Shown: in pieces, positions 34,494 through 44,135 of the stretch
Numbering within the stretch: position 1 is the first letter of the stretch
Layout of the letters: the number at the start of each line of letters is the position of its first letter
DNA from: CBDFNN01 sp965250215
GTDB lineage: Bacteria; Bacteroidota; Rhodothermia; Rhodothermales; DATKEJ01
Direction of reading: 5' to 3'
DNA length: 64,000 nt
NCBI GenBank assembly: GCA_965250215.1
Contig: CBDFNN010000004.1
Span: 2,666,001 to 2,730,000, forward strand
The notes under the pieces: model-generated
Databases searched by the model: none
Told to the model about the DNA's origin: nothing
Seen by the model: the letters and a program-made list of their open reading frames with translations, nothing else
Position numbers and translations under genes: made by a program

Positions 34494-37400
34494 CTAAAAG
34501 AAGAATCCAAGTTTGAGATTTAAGCTAGTTTCGTCTTTCGATTTACCCCAGGTTGCACTGAGAATGCTTGTATTCAATATATTGATCCATGGGCCAAAAC
34601 CAATTGCCCTATGCCACAAATTAGAGTCTTCACCATCGGTCCAAACACGTCCAGCGTCAAAAAATCCAAGAACCCCAACCCTTCCCTCTAGGAAGAAATT
34701 CGAATAGTCAAATAGACTCATTCGAAGATCGAGATTACTGTAGGCGGCACTTCTTCCAGCAAATCTTGTCGACCTAAAGCCACGCAAATTGGATTTGCTG
34801 CCCAAAGTAGATGAGTCGAAAAAAGGAAAGTCTCCAATCAGATGATCAAAGCCAATTCGATAAGCAAAGGTTATCTGAGGATTATAGCTCGGTGTAAAGT
34901 AGGTCGAGAAGCTCGTCGAAATATTTTGATAGGTCTCGGAAGAACTTAACAGACCAACATTAAAACTCGTACTGTTACTCCACAAAAGTCCAGAACGGGG
35001 ATTTAAGGAGTTGTCTCTTGTATTGAGTTCAAGCGTAAGAGAAGTCCCTGCATAGACTTGATCTTCGAAGGTCTCATCAGAAATATCAGGATTAACAAGG
35101 GTAAATAGATCAGAATCTTCTGAGACCTCGACAAACCTAATAGGAGCGTCAATTGAGAATTCAAAACTAGTTCCTAGTCTTCTTGACAGGCCAGGAGTGA
35201 ATTCGAATCCCTTAATATTTGCTTGATAAAACTCACTGTCACTTTGGTCATTTACCGTCTCATTTCCTAACCCGTAATAGTTACGAACATTCGTCGGAGA
35301 TTGATATCGTGTGGCAATCTGTGTGCCCCAGTCACCAAATACGTCTATCCACTTTCCACTGTAGTAGAGATTAAAGGCGAGTGTTGAAGGTGCGAAATTA
35401 GCTGAGAAGGACTGAATGGATGCATGAGGCCTCTTTCTGAATCCACCTTTGGTTATTGTGGTGCCCGCTCCAAAGAAAAAGCCATCGGTTGAATTGAATT
35501 CTATGGGGAAGTTAGGTACGCTGTTACTATAACTAAACCCGAAAATGCTGTATTCATTATTGGCAGGATCATCATCCAAATAGACCTTTGCTCCACCGTC
35601 CCGCAAAACGGTTGTAGTCTTGATTGAGTCATAAATATTGACCTTATTCCCGTCATCAATATCGAAGCTGTCTTCTCCTCTTCCTCCGATCATTCGAATC
35701 AATGGACCTTGATTGGAGCTACCCGATATTGTAAAGGCATCCCTACCGCTAAGACCATAGATTCGTACCTCCCTTGTTTCATCAGGATCGAACTCCCTAT
35801 TGAAAATCTCTTTGCGGAACACGCCCTCTTTCGTGACTTTGTTTATCACAACTCTAGTCGAGTTGGGTCCACGGGTAACAATGAACTCCTCGTGTTTGTT
35901 GGATCCAACGACGTCTACTACCCCAGACTGAAGATTGTAGAAATCTTTTGCCATAACAGAGATTTTATCTCTACGAGCCTTGAGTTTCCCGACGAATTCC
36001 TCTCTATGGAGTTCTGAAACCTCTTTCGGCCATCCATCCATCGCCTTTTCGATGTCTTCATCAGATAAGGATTCCTGTAGTTCTCTAGCTATTGATTCCC
36101 AATCCTGTCCAGTAAGCTCAGCGGTAAAGCGTCTTACTTGCGGATTGCTATTGTTAGTTAAGCCTTTTAAATAACCATATTCATCATCAAAGTTCTGATA
36201 CTGTCTGAGGGTCAGGTTTTTCAGAATCCATGGAATGAATCCATCCATTTTCATGAAGGCAAAATCACGATCTCGTGGTATCGCTCGATAGATCTTTCCC
36301 TGCTTGTCATCAGGCTCGAAGGCTCCCCAGCGCCATTGATCAGCGTGGCGGTCCCAGTCACCAATAAAGACATCAAAAAGTCTTGACTTAAGAAAATGGC
36401 GTGAGTCGACTCGATGATCTATGTCATCGTCTATTTTTTTCCAAAGATCTCTAGAGCTGATGACCTTCTCAGCATTCCCCATGCTTGCCAAGTGAGACAT
36501 ATCGTCATCCGGGCGCTCTTCGAAAAGGACGACTTGATTTGCCATTATTTCCCGATAAATACCGAGAAGAGGGTCATCCGGAACAAACTTAATTTGAGGA
36601 TTCGTGTGATAGACCCCGGCCGCGTCCGCAAGCTTGGGAATCAGAAAGGCGCCAAAAGGATTTAGGACAGTCGCTTGATCGGAAATCACTTTGTTTGCAA
36701 TTTCGCTCTTAAGGAACCTTACTGCCGTTCTAGTTGCATCCTTCTTGATCGATCGCAAGACGTACTCTTGTCCCTGATCATCCTTCACCCTCAATGAGTT
36801 GGTTTGAGCAGATCCGCCTAGTTTGACGGGCTCAAGACCACCCTTTTCCCTTGCAAGGTCTAAGACAGGAATTTCAATCTCCGTAGCCCAGGCCTTCCTA
36901 TAATGTTCTCCAACAAAAAGGTAGCTGAGAGCATTTCCCCAGTCGGCAGAAGGTTCAATCGCCATTTTTACGGAAGTTGGGAAATCTGGCCTTTGGAATT
37001 CGGATTCTTCAGCACCAGCAATCTCATCAAGGTCTTCTAGATTTTCGTTCTTAAGTTTAATTTGGAAGAGAGGCTCAGATGAGTCGATCGAGTGCATTTC
37101 CATCCAAATAGATCCATCAAGATAGTAGTTTAGAAGGGCGAAGCCATTTACACTTGCTGTAAATGCTGCATCGTTACCCGGAGCAACATGCCTCAATTTT
37201 GATGCCGACCCGCTAACGATCTCATGAGTGAAGTGTCGCGTTGAACCAGATCTGAAGTACTGCAAACTATGTGCGTGACCTGCAGCATAAACGATGTCGT
37301 CTGTGCGATCAAAAAGCCCGTAAAGCATATCAGTATATTGCTGATAGTACTTGTTCGCCACGTCCTGCGGACCTCCACCTACAGAACGAAGGTAAAGAGG

Positions 37401-38201
37401 ATAGAGCGATCCAATAATCGGTAGTGGAATCTTCAGAGCGGGATGTATATCCGTCAAGGGAAATATGTGCATATTCAAAGGCATATGCCCGCCATGAAAA
37501 CCATTAGTTCTAAGTGGATGATGACCAACAACCAGCAGATCTCGTTTCCTGTTTCTCCGAATGATGTCTTCCATATCAGCAACGAATTCCTCCGCGTCCT
37601 CGGTCCAGGACGCACCCTCGAATGGCTTTCCTTCTCTATTGACCCACCATTCAGAATCGACTGCAACAAGGCGAATCCCTTTTTCGATTTTTATCTCGTG
37701 CGGCCCAGGAAGTCCGTCCTCCGGTAAAAAACTGACACGTGAATCGTTCTTTGAATTGATGTAGTTAGCAAGACGAACAACCCCACTCTCATCACCCTTA
37801 AAACCACCTTGCCAGTCATGATTACCTGGTATAAATACCACCTTGCCCTCGTAATCAACAATTTCACTGAAATATCTATCGACTATTGCTTTTGCTCTTG
37901 GATAAGCCTCGCTTGAGCTGTCTGGCAGGCCTGCGGGATAGACGTCATCGCCAAGAAAAACAAGTGTAGAACTCACGTCTGACAAAGCATCGACCTGTCT
38001 AAGGCTCTCCATAACTGCCAGGAACTGCGCGTCCTCCTCTCCAGCATCTCCAAGCAGAAATACCTGATGTTTTAAAAGATCAAGTCCAGGCGAGGTCTCG
38101 TTCTCCTCCTGTATTTGGGGAAAGTCATCATCGATGAAGATCTTAGACGTACTGCAGCTAAGGAATAGAACTGCGAGAAGCAGTAAGGATATCTTCTTCA
38201 T
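34494..38201 (-). CDS. Lipoprotein: metallophosphoesterase fused to Omp85-type barrel
   Basis: A 1235-residue protein. Lipobox near Cys16 (LFLSC). The calcineurin-like phosphoesterase domain spans about 45-330, with metal ligands in LLGDAG (49-54), FLGDDVYP (82-89), GNHDW (126-130), VGHHP and GHAHS. A middle region of unknown fold follows. The last ~350 residues look like an Omp85/BamA barrel (SNLRGFRSTRFAGRS, GVLGFFDAGRVW, terminal Phe-Phe). It is likely to present a phosphoesterase at the outer membrane. The operon also holds ParA, a penicillin acylase and a PAP2 phosphatase. Confidence 0.9.
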   Translation of the reverse strand: MKKISLLLLAVLFLSCSTSKIFIDDDFPQIQEENETSPGLDLLKHQVFLLGDAGEEDAQFLAVMESLRQVDALSDVSSTLVFLGDDVYPAGLPDSSSEAYPRAKAIVDRYFSEIVDYEGKVVFIPGNHDWQGGFKGDESGVVRLANYINSKNDSRVSFLPEDGLPGPHEIKIEKGIRLVAVDSEWWVNREGKPFEGASWTEDAEEFVADMEDIIRRNRKRDLLVVGHHPLRTNGFHGGHMPLNMHIFPLTDIHPALKIPLPIIGSLYPLYLRSVGGGPQDVANKYYQQYTDMLYGLFDRTDDIVYAAGHAHSLQYFRSGSTRHFTHEIVSGSASKLRHVAPGNDAAFTASVNGFALLNYYLDGSIWMEMHSIDSSEPLFQIKLKNENLEDLDEIAGAEESEFQRPDFPTSVKMAIEPSADWGNALSYLFVGEHYRKAWATEIEIPVLDLAREKGGLEPVKLGGSAQTNSLRVKDDQGQEYVLRSIKKDATRTAVRFLKSEIANKVISDQATVLNPFGAFLIPKLADAAGVYHTNPQIKFVPDDPLLGIYREIMANQVVLFEERPDDDMSHLASMGNAEKVISSRDLWKKIDDDIDHRVDSRHFLKSRLFDVFIGDWDRHADQWRWGAFEPDDKQGKIYRAIPRDRDFAFMKMDGFIPWILKNLTLRQYQNFDDEYGYLKGLTNNSNPQVRRFTAELTGQDWESIARELQESLSDEDIEKAMDGWPKEVSELHREEFVGKLKARRDKISVMAKDFYNLQSGVVDVVGSNKHEEFIVTRGPNSTRVVINKVTKEGVFRKEIFNREFDPDETREVRIYGLSGRDAFTISGSSNQGPLIRMIGGRGEDSFDIDDGNKVNIYDSIKTTTVLRDGGAKVYLDDDPANNEYSIFGFSYSNSVPNFPIEFNSTDGFFFGAGTTITKGGFRKRPHASIQSFSANFAPSTLAFNLYYSGKWIDVFGDWGTQIATRYQSPTNVRNYYGLGNETVNDQSDSEFYQANIKGFEFTPGLSRRLGTSFEFSIDAPIRFVEVSEDSDLFTLVNPDISDETFEDQVYAGTSLTLELNTRDNSLNPRSGLLWSNSTSFNVGLLSSSETYQNISTSFSTYFTPSYNPQITFAYRIGFDHLIGDFPFFDSSTLGSKSNLRGFRSTRFAGRSAAYSNLDLRMSLFDYSNFFLEGRVGVLGFFDAGRVWTDGEDSNLWHRAIGFGPWINILNTSILSATWGKSKDETSLNLKLGFFF

Positions 38202-38204
38202 TTT

Positions 38205-40730
38205 CTAACGTATGAATGCGGTTGAGCTTGCCACTATTTCTGCCGGTGACTTTGGTTTTCCGAGCTTGTTGTATTGGTGATAGACGTAGCGCTGCAAATC
38301 TGTGTCATAATGTCTACTCAGAGGATCGCCACTCTGCCCTCCTGGATTGATTCCAATTGCTTTAGGAATAGAGTCACTAAAGTCGACGATAATTCTCCAA
38401 CTAGCACTGTGAGTCGCATTTAGTCCTCCTGCAGGAGACAATGTATTATTCATTCCGCCTACAGAGTAGGGTCCACGCCAAAAAGGCGATAGTAGATCCG
38501 ATCCCGTTACATGCTCGATGGTAAGTGAGTGATGCTCACCCCATGTCCAATCCGAGGAATGCGATCCAAATTCACGCTCGAGAGTGATTGACGTGTTGCC
38601 CAGAGCCATTCTCAAGATGTCAGAAGCTGTTTCAGTCCTGAGTGATGTTGACCTAATGTCCAACCAAGGCGAGTTGGCTTCATCTCGAAGTAAAATATAT
38701 AGCCTAGGATCTCTTGGCTTTCTAAGGTCTTCGAATTCGTCCCAAACCAAATCTCGCAATTCGTTCAAGAAAGTATACATGGCAAGAGGGCCAGTCTCAT
38801 TTTCCTTGGCTTCTCCACTCCATTTAACAATTACATCCTTCACAATCTCCGCTTTCCTTGATAGACCTGATAGAGTATCAATGAGACTTACATACATATC
38901 TCTCTCAACATTGTACTCGTCACTCTGATAGTCTTTGAAGTCTTCAACACCGTGCTTCGACTTTGCTTTCAATAGATCGTTAATCCTTATTGATCGAAGT
39001 GATTGGTACCAATCGAAGCCGGTATAGTAGGGATAGGAATCGTCGCTTAGCTGTTGATTGGCCGAAGCGAGATATCCTTGATCCGGATTTAAGGAATAAG
39101 GGAGTTGATCAAAAGGGATTCTACCGATCCACTTGTTTTTGGAATCCGATCCATCTAAGACTCCGATGCCATGTCCCGTATTGCGGATAGGGAGATGTCC
39201 TGTAGTCCGAATGGCATAGTTTCCTTCAACGTCAGCATAGACGATATTTTGCATTGGACCGTCCCAAAATTTCATCGCCTCGTCAAACTCTGACATATTC
39301 CTCGCCTTGTTGGCATGCATGGCCGCAAGAAGTATGCGATTATTTTTGTGAGCCGTCCATTGAATCGCAACAGTTAGAGAATCGTGAAAGATCATCGGAC
39401 CGAGATGAGATATTCGAAGCGTATCGAGCTTACTATTTTCACCTCGAACTCTAAGTGTGTCGATCTCTAGCTCAAAAGGAGTCCACACATCATCCAACAT
39501 GTAGTTATTCCTTGCTGGGTTCAACTCCAATTCATAGTGATCTATTTGATCCGCACCCGAATTCGTAAAACCCCAAGCCAGATAGTCATTGAAGCCTTGA
39601 ACGATAAAAGGGGTGCCAGGGAGTGCTACTCCACGAACATTGGCTTCGGGAGTCACCATATGTGCTTCATAGAATATCGATGGAAGTGTCAATCTTAAAT
39701 GCATGTCATTAGCAAGCAAGGGCATTCCTGAATTAGTCAGACTTGGTCCTACGACCCAGTTGTTCGATCCAAAGCCATCCTTGAAACCTTCTGCGATTGG
39801 AAGTCGTGGCTTTTCAATATTTCTGGCTCTATGTGAGGGTCCCTGAGACACGCTAGTTGAATCGGCGATGCTTTCTAGATCTCTTCCATTTTCAGGATCT
39901 GCAGATGGGATTGGATTCTTTACCTGAAGGGAATCAATTGGTGGAGGTCCAAAAATGGGAAGGTTCATGTCCAAGTGATTCGGAACGACCGGTACATAAA
40001 CAGATGAATACAAAGGAAAAAGTTTTTCAAAGTCACTCTGATTCATCGACTTTTGCAAGGGTCCATAGCTTGTGTGTTCACTTCTGAAAGACAAATCGTA
40101 AGCCATGAACTGAGCTACAAGCAAACTATGCAGAGGCGTAAATATATCGGGAGTGTAATTCAGTAACTGAAACTCAAGCGGCAGTTGGTGCTTTTTCAAA
40201 CTTGATTGATACGCATTAACTCCTCTCGCGTAGTCTTCTAGTGCCTTCAGCTCCTCTCCATCCTCTCCAATTATTCTATCTAGATTCTTCCTGGCGCCCC
40301 AAACCAAACCAATAGATCGCAGATAGCGATCCGTATTCAATGTTGTTGGGCCCATTATTTCTGAGAGCCGTCCTGCGGCAACTCGGGGAATGAAATCCAA
40401 CTGAAACAGGCGATCTTGAGCAACAGAAAAACCGAGTGCAAAAATAGCGTCGGAACTAGTGCTAGCAAATATGTGTGGGACACCCCTTTCATCTCTCACG
40501 ATCTGAGTAGAATCGCTCAACTGGTTATTATCAACTTCTAGATTAGTTAGCTCGCTTACACGCGCCCGACCCCAGAGACCCCGAACAGGATCGACTAAGT
40601 CACCAGGCGGTTTTGCATTTGGACTAGAACCAACAATGCGACTTACGAAGGGATTGTCGAATCCAAGCAGGTATATGATACCTACGGATACAATTGACAG
40701 GGCAATGATACTTAGTAGATGTTTTCCCAT
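38205..40730 (-). CDS. Penicillin acylase family Ntn-hydrolase
   Basis: An 841-residue enzyme with an N-terminal membrane helix or signal (about 5-22). The autocatalytic processing site and nucleophile is Ser322 in DGFGSNNWVVG, which becomes the first residue of the beta chain after self-cleavage. The alpha-chain region holds IVRDERGVPHIFAS and AQDRLFQLDFIPR, typical of the family. These enzymes hydrolyse amides such as acyl-homoserine lactones or beta-lactams. It is separated by 3 bp from the phosphoesterase gene and abuts the ParA gene. Confidence 0.93.
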   Translation of the reverse strand: MGKHLLSIIALSIVSVGIIYLLGFDNPFVSRIVGSSPNAKPPGDLVDPVRGLWGRARVSELTNLEVDNNQLSDSTQIVRDERGVPHIFASTSSDAIFALGFSVAQDRLFQLDFIPRVAAGRLSEIMGPTTLNTDRYLRSIGLVWGARKNLDRIIGEDGEELKALEDYARGVNAYQSSLKKHQLPLEFQLLNYTPDIFTPLHSLLVAQFMAYDLSFRSEHTSYGPLQKSMNQSDFEKLFPLYSSVYVPVVPNHLDMNLPIFGPPPIDSLQVKNPIPSADPENGRDLESIADSTSVSQGPSHRARNIEKPRLPIAEGFKDGFGSNNWVVGPSLTNSGMPLLANDMHLRLTLPSIFYEAHMVTPEANVRGVALPGTPFIVQGFNDYLAWGFTNSGADQIDHYELELNPARNNYMLDDVWTPFELEIDTLRVRGENSKLDTLRISHLGPMIFHDSLTVAIQWTAHKNNRILLAAMHANKARNMSEFDEAMKFWDGPMQNIVYADVEGNYAIRTTGHLPIRNTGHGIGVLDGSDSKNKWIGRIPFDQLPYSLNPDQGYLASANQQLSDDSYPYYTGFDWYQSLRSIRINDLLKAKSKHGVEDFKDYQSDEYNVERDMYVSLIDTLSGLSRKAEIVKDVIVKWSGEAKENETGPLAMYTFLNELRDLVWDEFEDLRKPRDPRLYILLRDEANSPWLDIRSTSLRTETASDILRMALGNTSITLEREFGSHSSDWTWGEHHSLTIEHVTGSDLLSPFWRGPYSVGGMNNTLSPAGGLNATHSASWRIIVDFSDSIPKAIGINPGGQSGDPLSRHYDTDLQRYVYHQYNKLGKPKSPAEIVASSTAFIR

Positions 40731-41555
40731 CTAAAATTCTAGACTCCTCTGGTTTGAATTACTAGCCTCGCTTTCACTGAAATTGCCAAGCGAATCGGGT
40801 CCCAGCCACTTCGATATTTCGTCAGCGGCATTTGCGTAGTCAATGGCTCCGCGAGAAGATATATCCCGATCGAATACCGAAACTGACCCTTCTAATTCTT
40901 GATTCCAAATCAAAGAACTACTAGTCCGTATGATGGACTTTGCAATGAGATCTTTGTAGCGTTCCTTTAAATATTTCGTGTAAAAAACGTGTGATCTTTT
41001 TCTCCCGTCTACACGTGTTAGGATAAAAATAGGATCGTCCAAATTGGGGTTCAGTTTCCTCTGTACCAATTTGCACGTCTCATAGGTTTGGTCGGCTCCT
41101 GTAACAGGCTGTTGCTCGGGCGTGACAGGAATTAGAACTTTTGAGCTCGCAACCAGAGCATTGAATGTGTATACCGTTAAGGCTGCTGCTGTATCAATTA
41201 TTATCAGATCATAGCCCTTGATGTCAGCCAGGGAGTCCTTTAGCCACAGAACATCAACTGGCCTACTAAGCCTCTTCATAGCATGGGTCAATTCAAGACT
41301 TGCGGGAATCAGATCGAATGGTGCCAGACTATATGGTTGAACGTCCGAGCCAGATGTATTTGCGTCAAATAAGGCAAGTGAAGACCGCTCTACCGGAGGG
41401 TTAGCAGCCCCAACCAAGTCTGAAAGAAAACCTTGTGGGTCAAGGTCAATAACAAGAGTTTTCACACCCGCAAGGCTAATCGCGGCACCCAAATTCACGG
41501 CCGTAGTGGTTTTCCCGGTGCCCCCTTTGTGATTACATATCGTCAAGATTTTCAT
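40731..41555 (-). CDS. ParA-family ATPase, no adjacent ParB
   Basis: A 274-residue MinD/ParA-type ATPase. A deviant Walker A KGGTGKTT lies at 10-17, and LVIDLDPQGFLSDL and DLIIIDTAAAL supply the A' and Walker B elements. ParA proteins bind DNA nonspecifically or polymerise to position cargo. No parB or parS is adjacent, so it is an orphan ParA. It heads an operon of envelope hydrolases, which suggests a positioning role for that assembly, but this is speculation. Confidence 0.93.
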   Translation of the reverse strand: MKILTICNHKGGTGKTTTAVNLGAAISLAGVKTLVIDLDPQGFLSDLVGAANPPVERSSLALFDANTSGSDVQPYSLAPFDLIPASLELTHAMKRLSRPVDVLWLKDSLADIKGYDLIIIDTAAALTVYTFNALVASSKVLIPVTPEQQPVTGADQTYETCKLVQRKLNPNLDDPIFILTRVDGRKRSHVFYTKYLKERYKDLIAKSIIRTSSSLIWNQELEGSVSVFDRDISSRGAIDYANAADEISKWLGPDSLGNFSESEASNSNQRSLEF

Positions 41556-41674
41556 GCGAGAAAGATAGGAAATGGAAATGAAGCAAGTTTATTACAAATA
41601 ATCGAAAACATGGCTTTCTCCCTCACACAATTCGGAGTATTATATTGGCCCATCAATAATTAGCAGAGTCGCAC

Positions 41675-42298
41675 GTGTTTGCAAAACCCCAAGGACTAAT
41701 ATTAGCTTCAGCATCTCCAAGGAGGTCGAGTCTACTTAGCCGTCTTGGATTTAAATTTGAAATTGTCCCGGCCGATGTCGACGAGAGCGTAAGAGAGAAT
41801 GAGACACCAGGACAATATGTTGATCGCATTTCCGATCTAAAATGTCGGACTATCTCTGAGAACCGGCCAGAGGCACTGGTTCTTGCAGCCGATACCAGCG
41901 TTATATTTAATAATCAGATTATTGGGAAACCGACAAGCCGTGAGAATGCCATAGAGATCTTGAGCATGTTAAGTGGAAACAGCCACACAGTTATTACCGG
42001 TATGAGTTTGCGACACGCGAATAGTGGTAGGTCGATCACGCAACGAGAGGAAACAGTTGTGCAATTTGGCAAGATGGACTCCGATGAAATTGGAAACTAC
42101 GTTGATACTGGATCGCCAATGGACAAAGCTGGTGGATACGGAATACAGGACGACATCGGCAGTCTTTTCATAGACTCAATCGATGGTGATTATTACAACG
42201 TCGTTGGTCTACCTCTGCGTCGGCTCTACCTTTGTCTAAAGGAAAGCTTTCCGGACTTTGAGTACGATATCCACTTCTCACATATTAAGGGCATATAG
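41675..42298 (+). CDS. maf: Maf-family nucleoside triphosphate pyrophosphatase
   Basis: A 207-residue protein starting at a GTG. LASASPRRSSLLSRLGF is the conserved N-terminal loop, followed by VLAADTSV, GKPTSRENA and YVDTGSPMDKAGGYGIQ. Maf proteins hydrolyse non-canonical nucleotides such as dTTP/UTP analogues and are linked to septum formation. It runs divergently from the ParA operon and directly into the amidotransferase gene. Confidence 0.93.
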   Translation: MFAKPQGLILASASPRRSSLLSRLGFKFEIVPADVDESVRENETPGQYVDRISDLKCRTISENRPEALVLAADTSVIFNNQIIGKPTSRENAIEILSMLSGNSHTVITGMSLRHANSGRSITQREETVVQFGKMDSDEIGNYVDTGSPMDKAGGYGIQDDIGSLFIDSIDGDYYNVVGLPLRRLYLCLKESFPDFEYDIHFSHIKGI

Positions 42299-43018
42299 TT
42301 GCAAGTCGGTCTCATACAATTACGTGTCAAACCTGACATCCTTGCTGAAGAAAAATCTTCTTTCATTTCGTCCTGCGATATTTCGGAAGATTCTTTGAGC
42401 GTTCTCAATCCCATTTTAGGTGACTTGAGAAATGAGGATTCCCTTGGTATCGATGCTTTCTTAATTGGAGGTTCTGGTGCCTTTTCGGTGACTAAGGACT
42501 ATGAGTGGACAGATCAATTAATAGATTTTCTGCAGCATGTATTTGACTCAAGAATTCCAGTTTTTGGTTCTTGCTGGGGACATCAGTTCCTGGCTAGAGC
42601 ATTGGGAGGCAAGGTAATCCACGATACGTCTCAATCTGAGATGGGAACACACTCCGTTCAACTGACACCAGAGGGCAAAACGGATGTCTTATTCTCGTCC
42701 TTTCCCGAGACATTTTTGGCGCAACAAGGACATCAAGATCGTGTTTCGGAATTGCCTCCAAACTGTGTCGAGCTTGCAACGAGTGCAGTAGCTCCAAATC
42801 AAGCTTTTCGATCTACTGAGTATCCGGTCTACGGAACTCAGTTTCACCCAGAGCTAAGTGCTGAGAATGAACGAAATAGACTAGATGCCTATCGAAAGTC
42901 ATACCCTCATCTAAACGAGGCCGAGTTTCAGCAAGTCTATGACTCTGTTGAGGACACACCAGAGGTCTCGTCGATTTTATCTCACTTTATGGACCTAGTT
43001 GATCGAGGTTTACTTTAG
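42299..43018 (+). CDS. Class-I glutamine amidotransferase-like protein
   Basis: A 239-residue protein whose TTG start directly follows the maf stop. The catalytic cysteine is Cys92 in VFGSCWGHQFLARALGG, with GTQFHPELS later supplying His and Glu of the triad. Related stand-alone enzymes act on GMP-synthase-like reactions or as gamma-glutamyl hydrolases; no partner synthetase is adjacent. The substrate is unknown. Confidence 0.9.
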   Translation: MQVGLIQLRVKPDILAEEKSSFISSCDISEDSLSVLNPILGDLRNEDSLGIDAFLIGGSGAFSVTKDYEWTDQLIDFLQHVFDSRIPVFGSCWGHQFLARALGGKVIHDTSQSEMGTHSVQLTPEGKTDVLFSSFPETFLAQQGHQDRVSELPPNCVELATSAVAPNQAFRSTEYPVYGTQFHPELSAENERNRLDAYRKSYPHLNEAEFQQVYDSVEDTPEVSSILSHFMDLVDRGLL

Positions 43019-43051
43019 AGGTCTCAAGGACAGATCTCCTTGCCTTTTCGC

Positions 43052-44038
43052 CTAGAGCAGAACGAAGAATCCGGTTCGAATAGGAATGAGGAAGGTACCT
43101 TCATTTCGAGTAACTCCGAATAGTCCCGAAGCTTCTGCGTATAGAAAAGTCTGTCTGGCAATATGAACAGCCAATCCTCCCCCGAGATTGAACCCCGACA
43201 CACTTTCGTCATCTTGAAAAAGGAAATCCGGTGGATTGCTTTCTGTGTATTCAAATTCTGCATTCGAGGCTCTAAAAACAAAGGCTCCACCTCCAAAGAA
43301 AAGGTAAGGTGAGACCCGAGCATTATAGCCACCCATGTGGAATTTCAAATTCAAAAAGGCACTTCTTATCGCAAGACTCTCTTCGAGATCCTGGTCTTTG
43401 TTATCCTCATTTAGTAGGAGCAAGGCCGCCTCCTCATCAATAGGAAGGCCCAGATTGCTTATTTCGAAGTCGATTTCAAAAACGGTATTGAAACGGTAAC
43501 CCAATTGACCCGCAAGTTGGAAGGATGACTTCCAATAATCAGCCAGTTTAGGCGGTTGCATGGGCGTGGCCAAGCCGCCACTCAGACCTACAACAATTCC
43601 TTTCTGGGTCAATTCGATTCTGAGCCTTTCTGCATTTGGATCACCAGCTAAAATGACATTTGGATCAATCGTACCCGGTGCTTTCTTGAGCGCATCTAGT
43701 ACAGCGATGTCTTTCTCATCAAGTCGATGACCAACCTCGGCATTTAGAAGTAAAGCTCTCAAATCGTCACTGGCCTCTATGGCCGAATCGATTATGTAAC
43801 CTTTGTATTGTTTGTACTCGACGTACCAATACATTCCATCGAAATTCCGTGTTTGAACTCGTGCATATGCTGGAAACTGAAAGCGCGTCTCGCTTGCTAC
43901 ACTAGGTAGCATCCGTAATCGAGCATATCTTTCTACAACGATTTCATGACTTTCCTTTTGAGCTTGGACATCAGTGAGTGACAATGTGCAGGTCAGTAGG
44001 CACAAAAGGAGTTTGATACGTAATCCTTCTTTTCTCAT
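43052..44038 (-). CDS. SH3-like-domain outer-membrane beta-barrel protein
   Basis: A 328-residue exported protein (signal peptide about 1-26). An N-terminal bacterial SH3-like part (VVERYARLRMLPSVASET, YVEYKQYKGYI, about 30-90) may bind cell-wall material. A C-terminal region of amphipathic strands (AGQLGYRFNTVFEIDFEI, GYNARVSPYLFFGGG, IPIRTGFFVLL) reads as an OmpW-like 8-stranded barrel. No enzyme motif is seen. It converges on the amidotransferase gene. Confidence 0.65.
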   Translation of the reverse strand: MRKEGLRIKLLLCLLTCTLSLTDVQAQKESHEIVVERYARLRMLPSVASETRFQFPAYARVQTRNFDGMYWYVEYKQYKGYIIDSAIEASDDLRALLLNAEVGHRLDEKDIAVLDALKKAPGTIDPNVILAGDPNAERLRIELTQKGIVVGLSGGLATPMQPPKLADYWKSSFQLAGQLGYRFNTVFEIDFEISNLGLPIDEEAALLLLNEDNKDQDLEESLAIRSAFLNLKFHMGGYNARVSPYLFFGGGAFVFRASNAEFEYTESNPPDFLFQDDESVSGFNLGGGLAVHIARQTFLYAEASGLFGVTRNEGTFLIPIRTGFFVLL

Positions 44039-44135
44039 TTTCTAATAATGCGTACTTCTTTTCGCCCCCTGCTTTTCTTACCATTCCTATCGAACATTAT
44101 TGTCTTCCTGAAAACTCACTTAATGATTAGATACG

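Noticed and set aside
40731..41555. Plasmid partition locus
   Set aside because: Only ParA is present, with no parB, parS-like repeats or replication gene, and its neighbours are chromosomal envelope genes.
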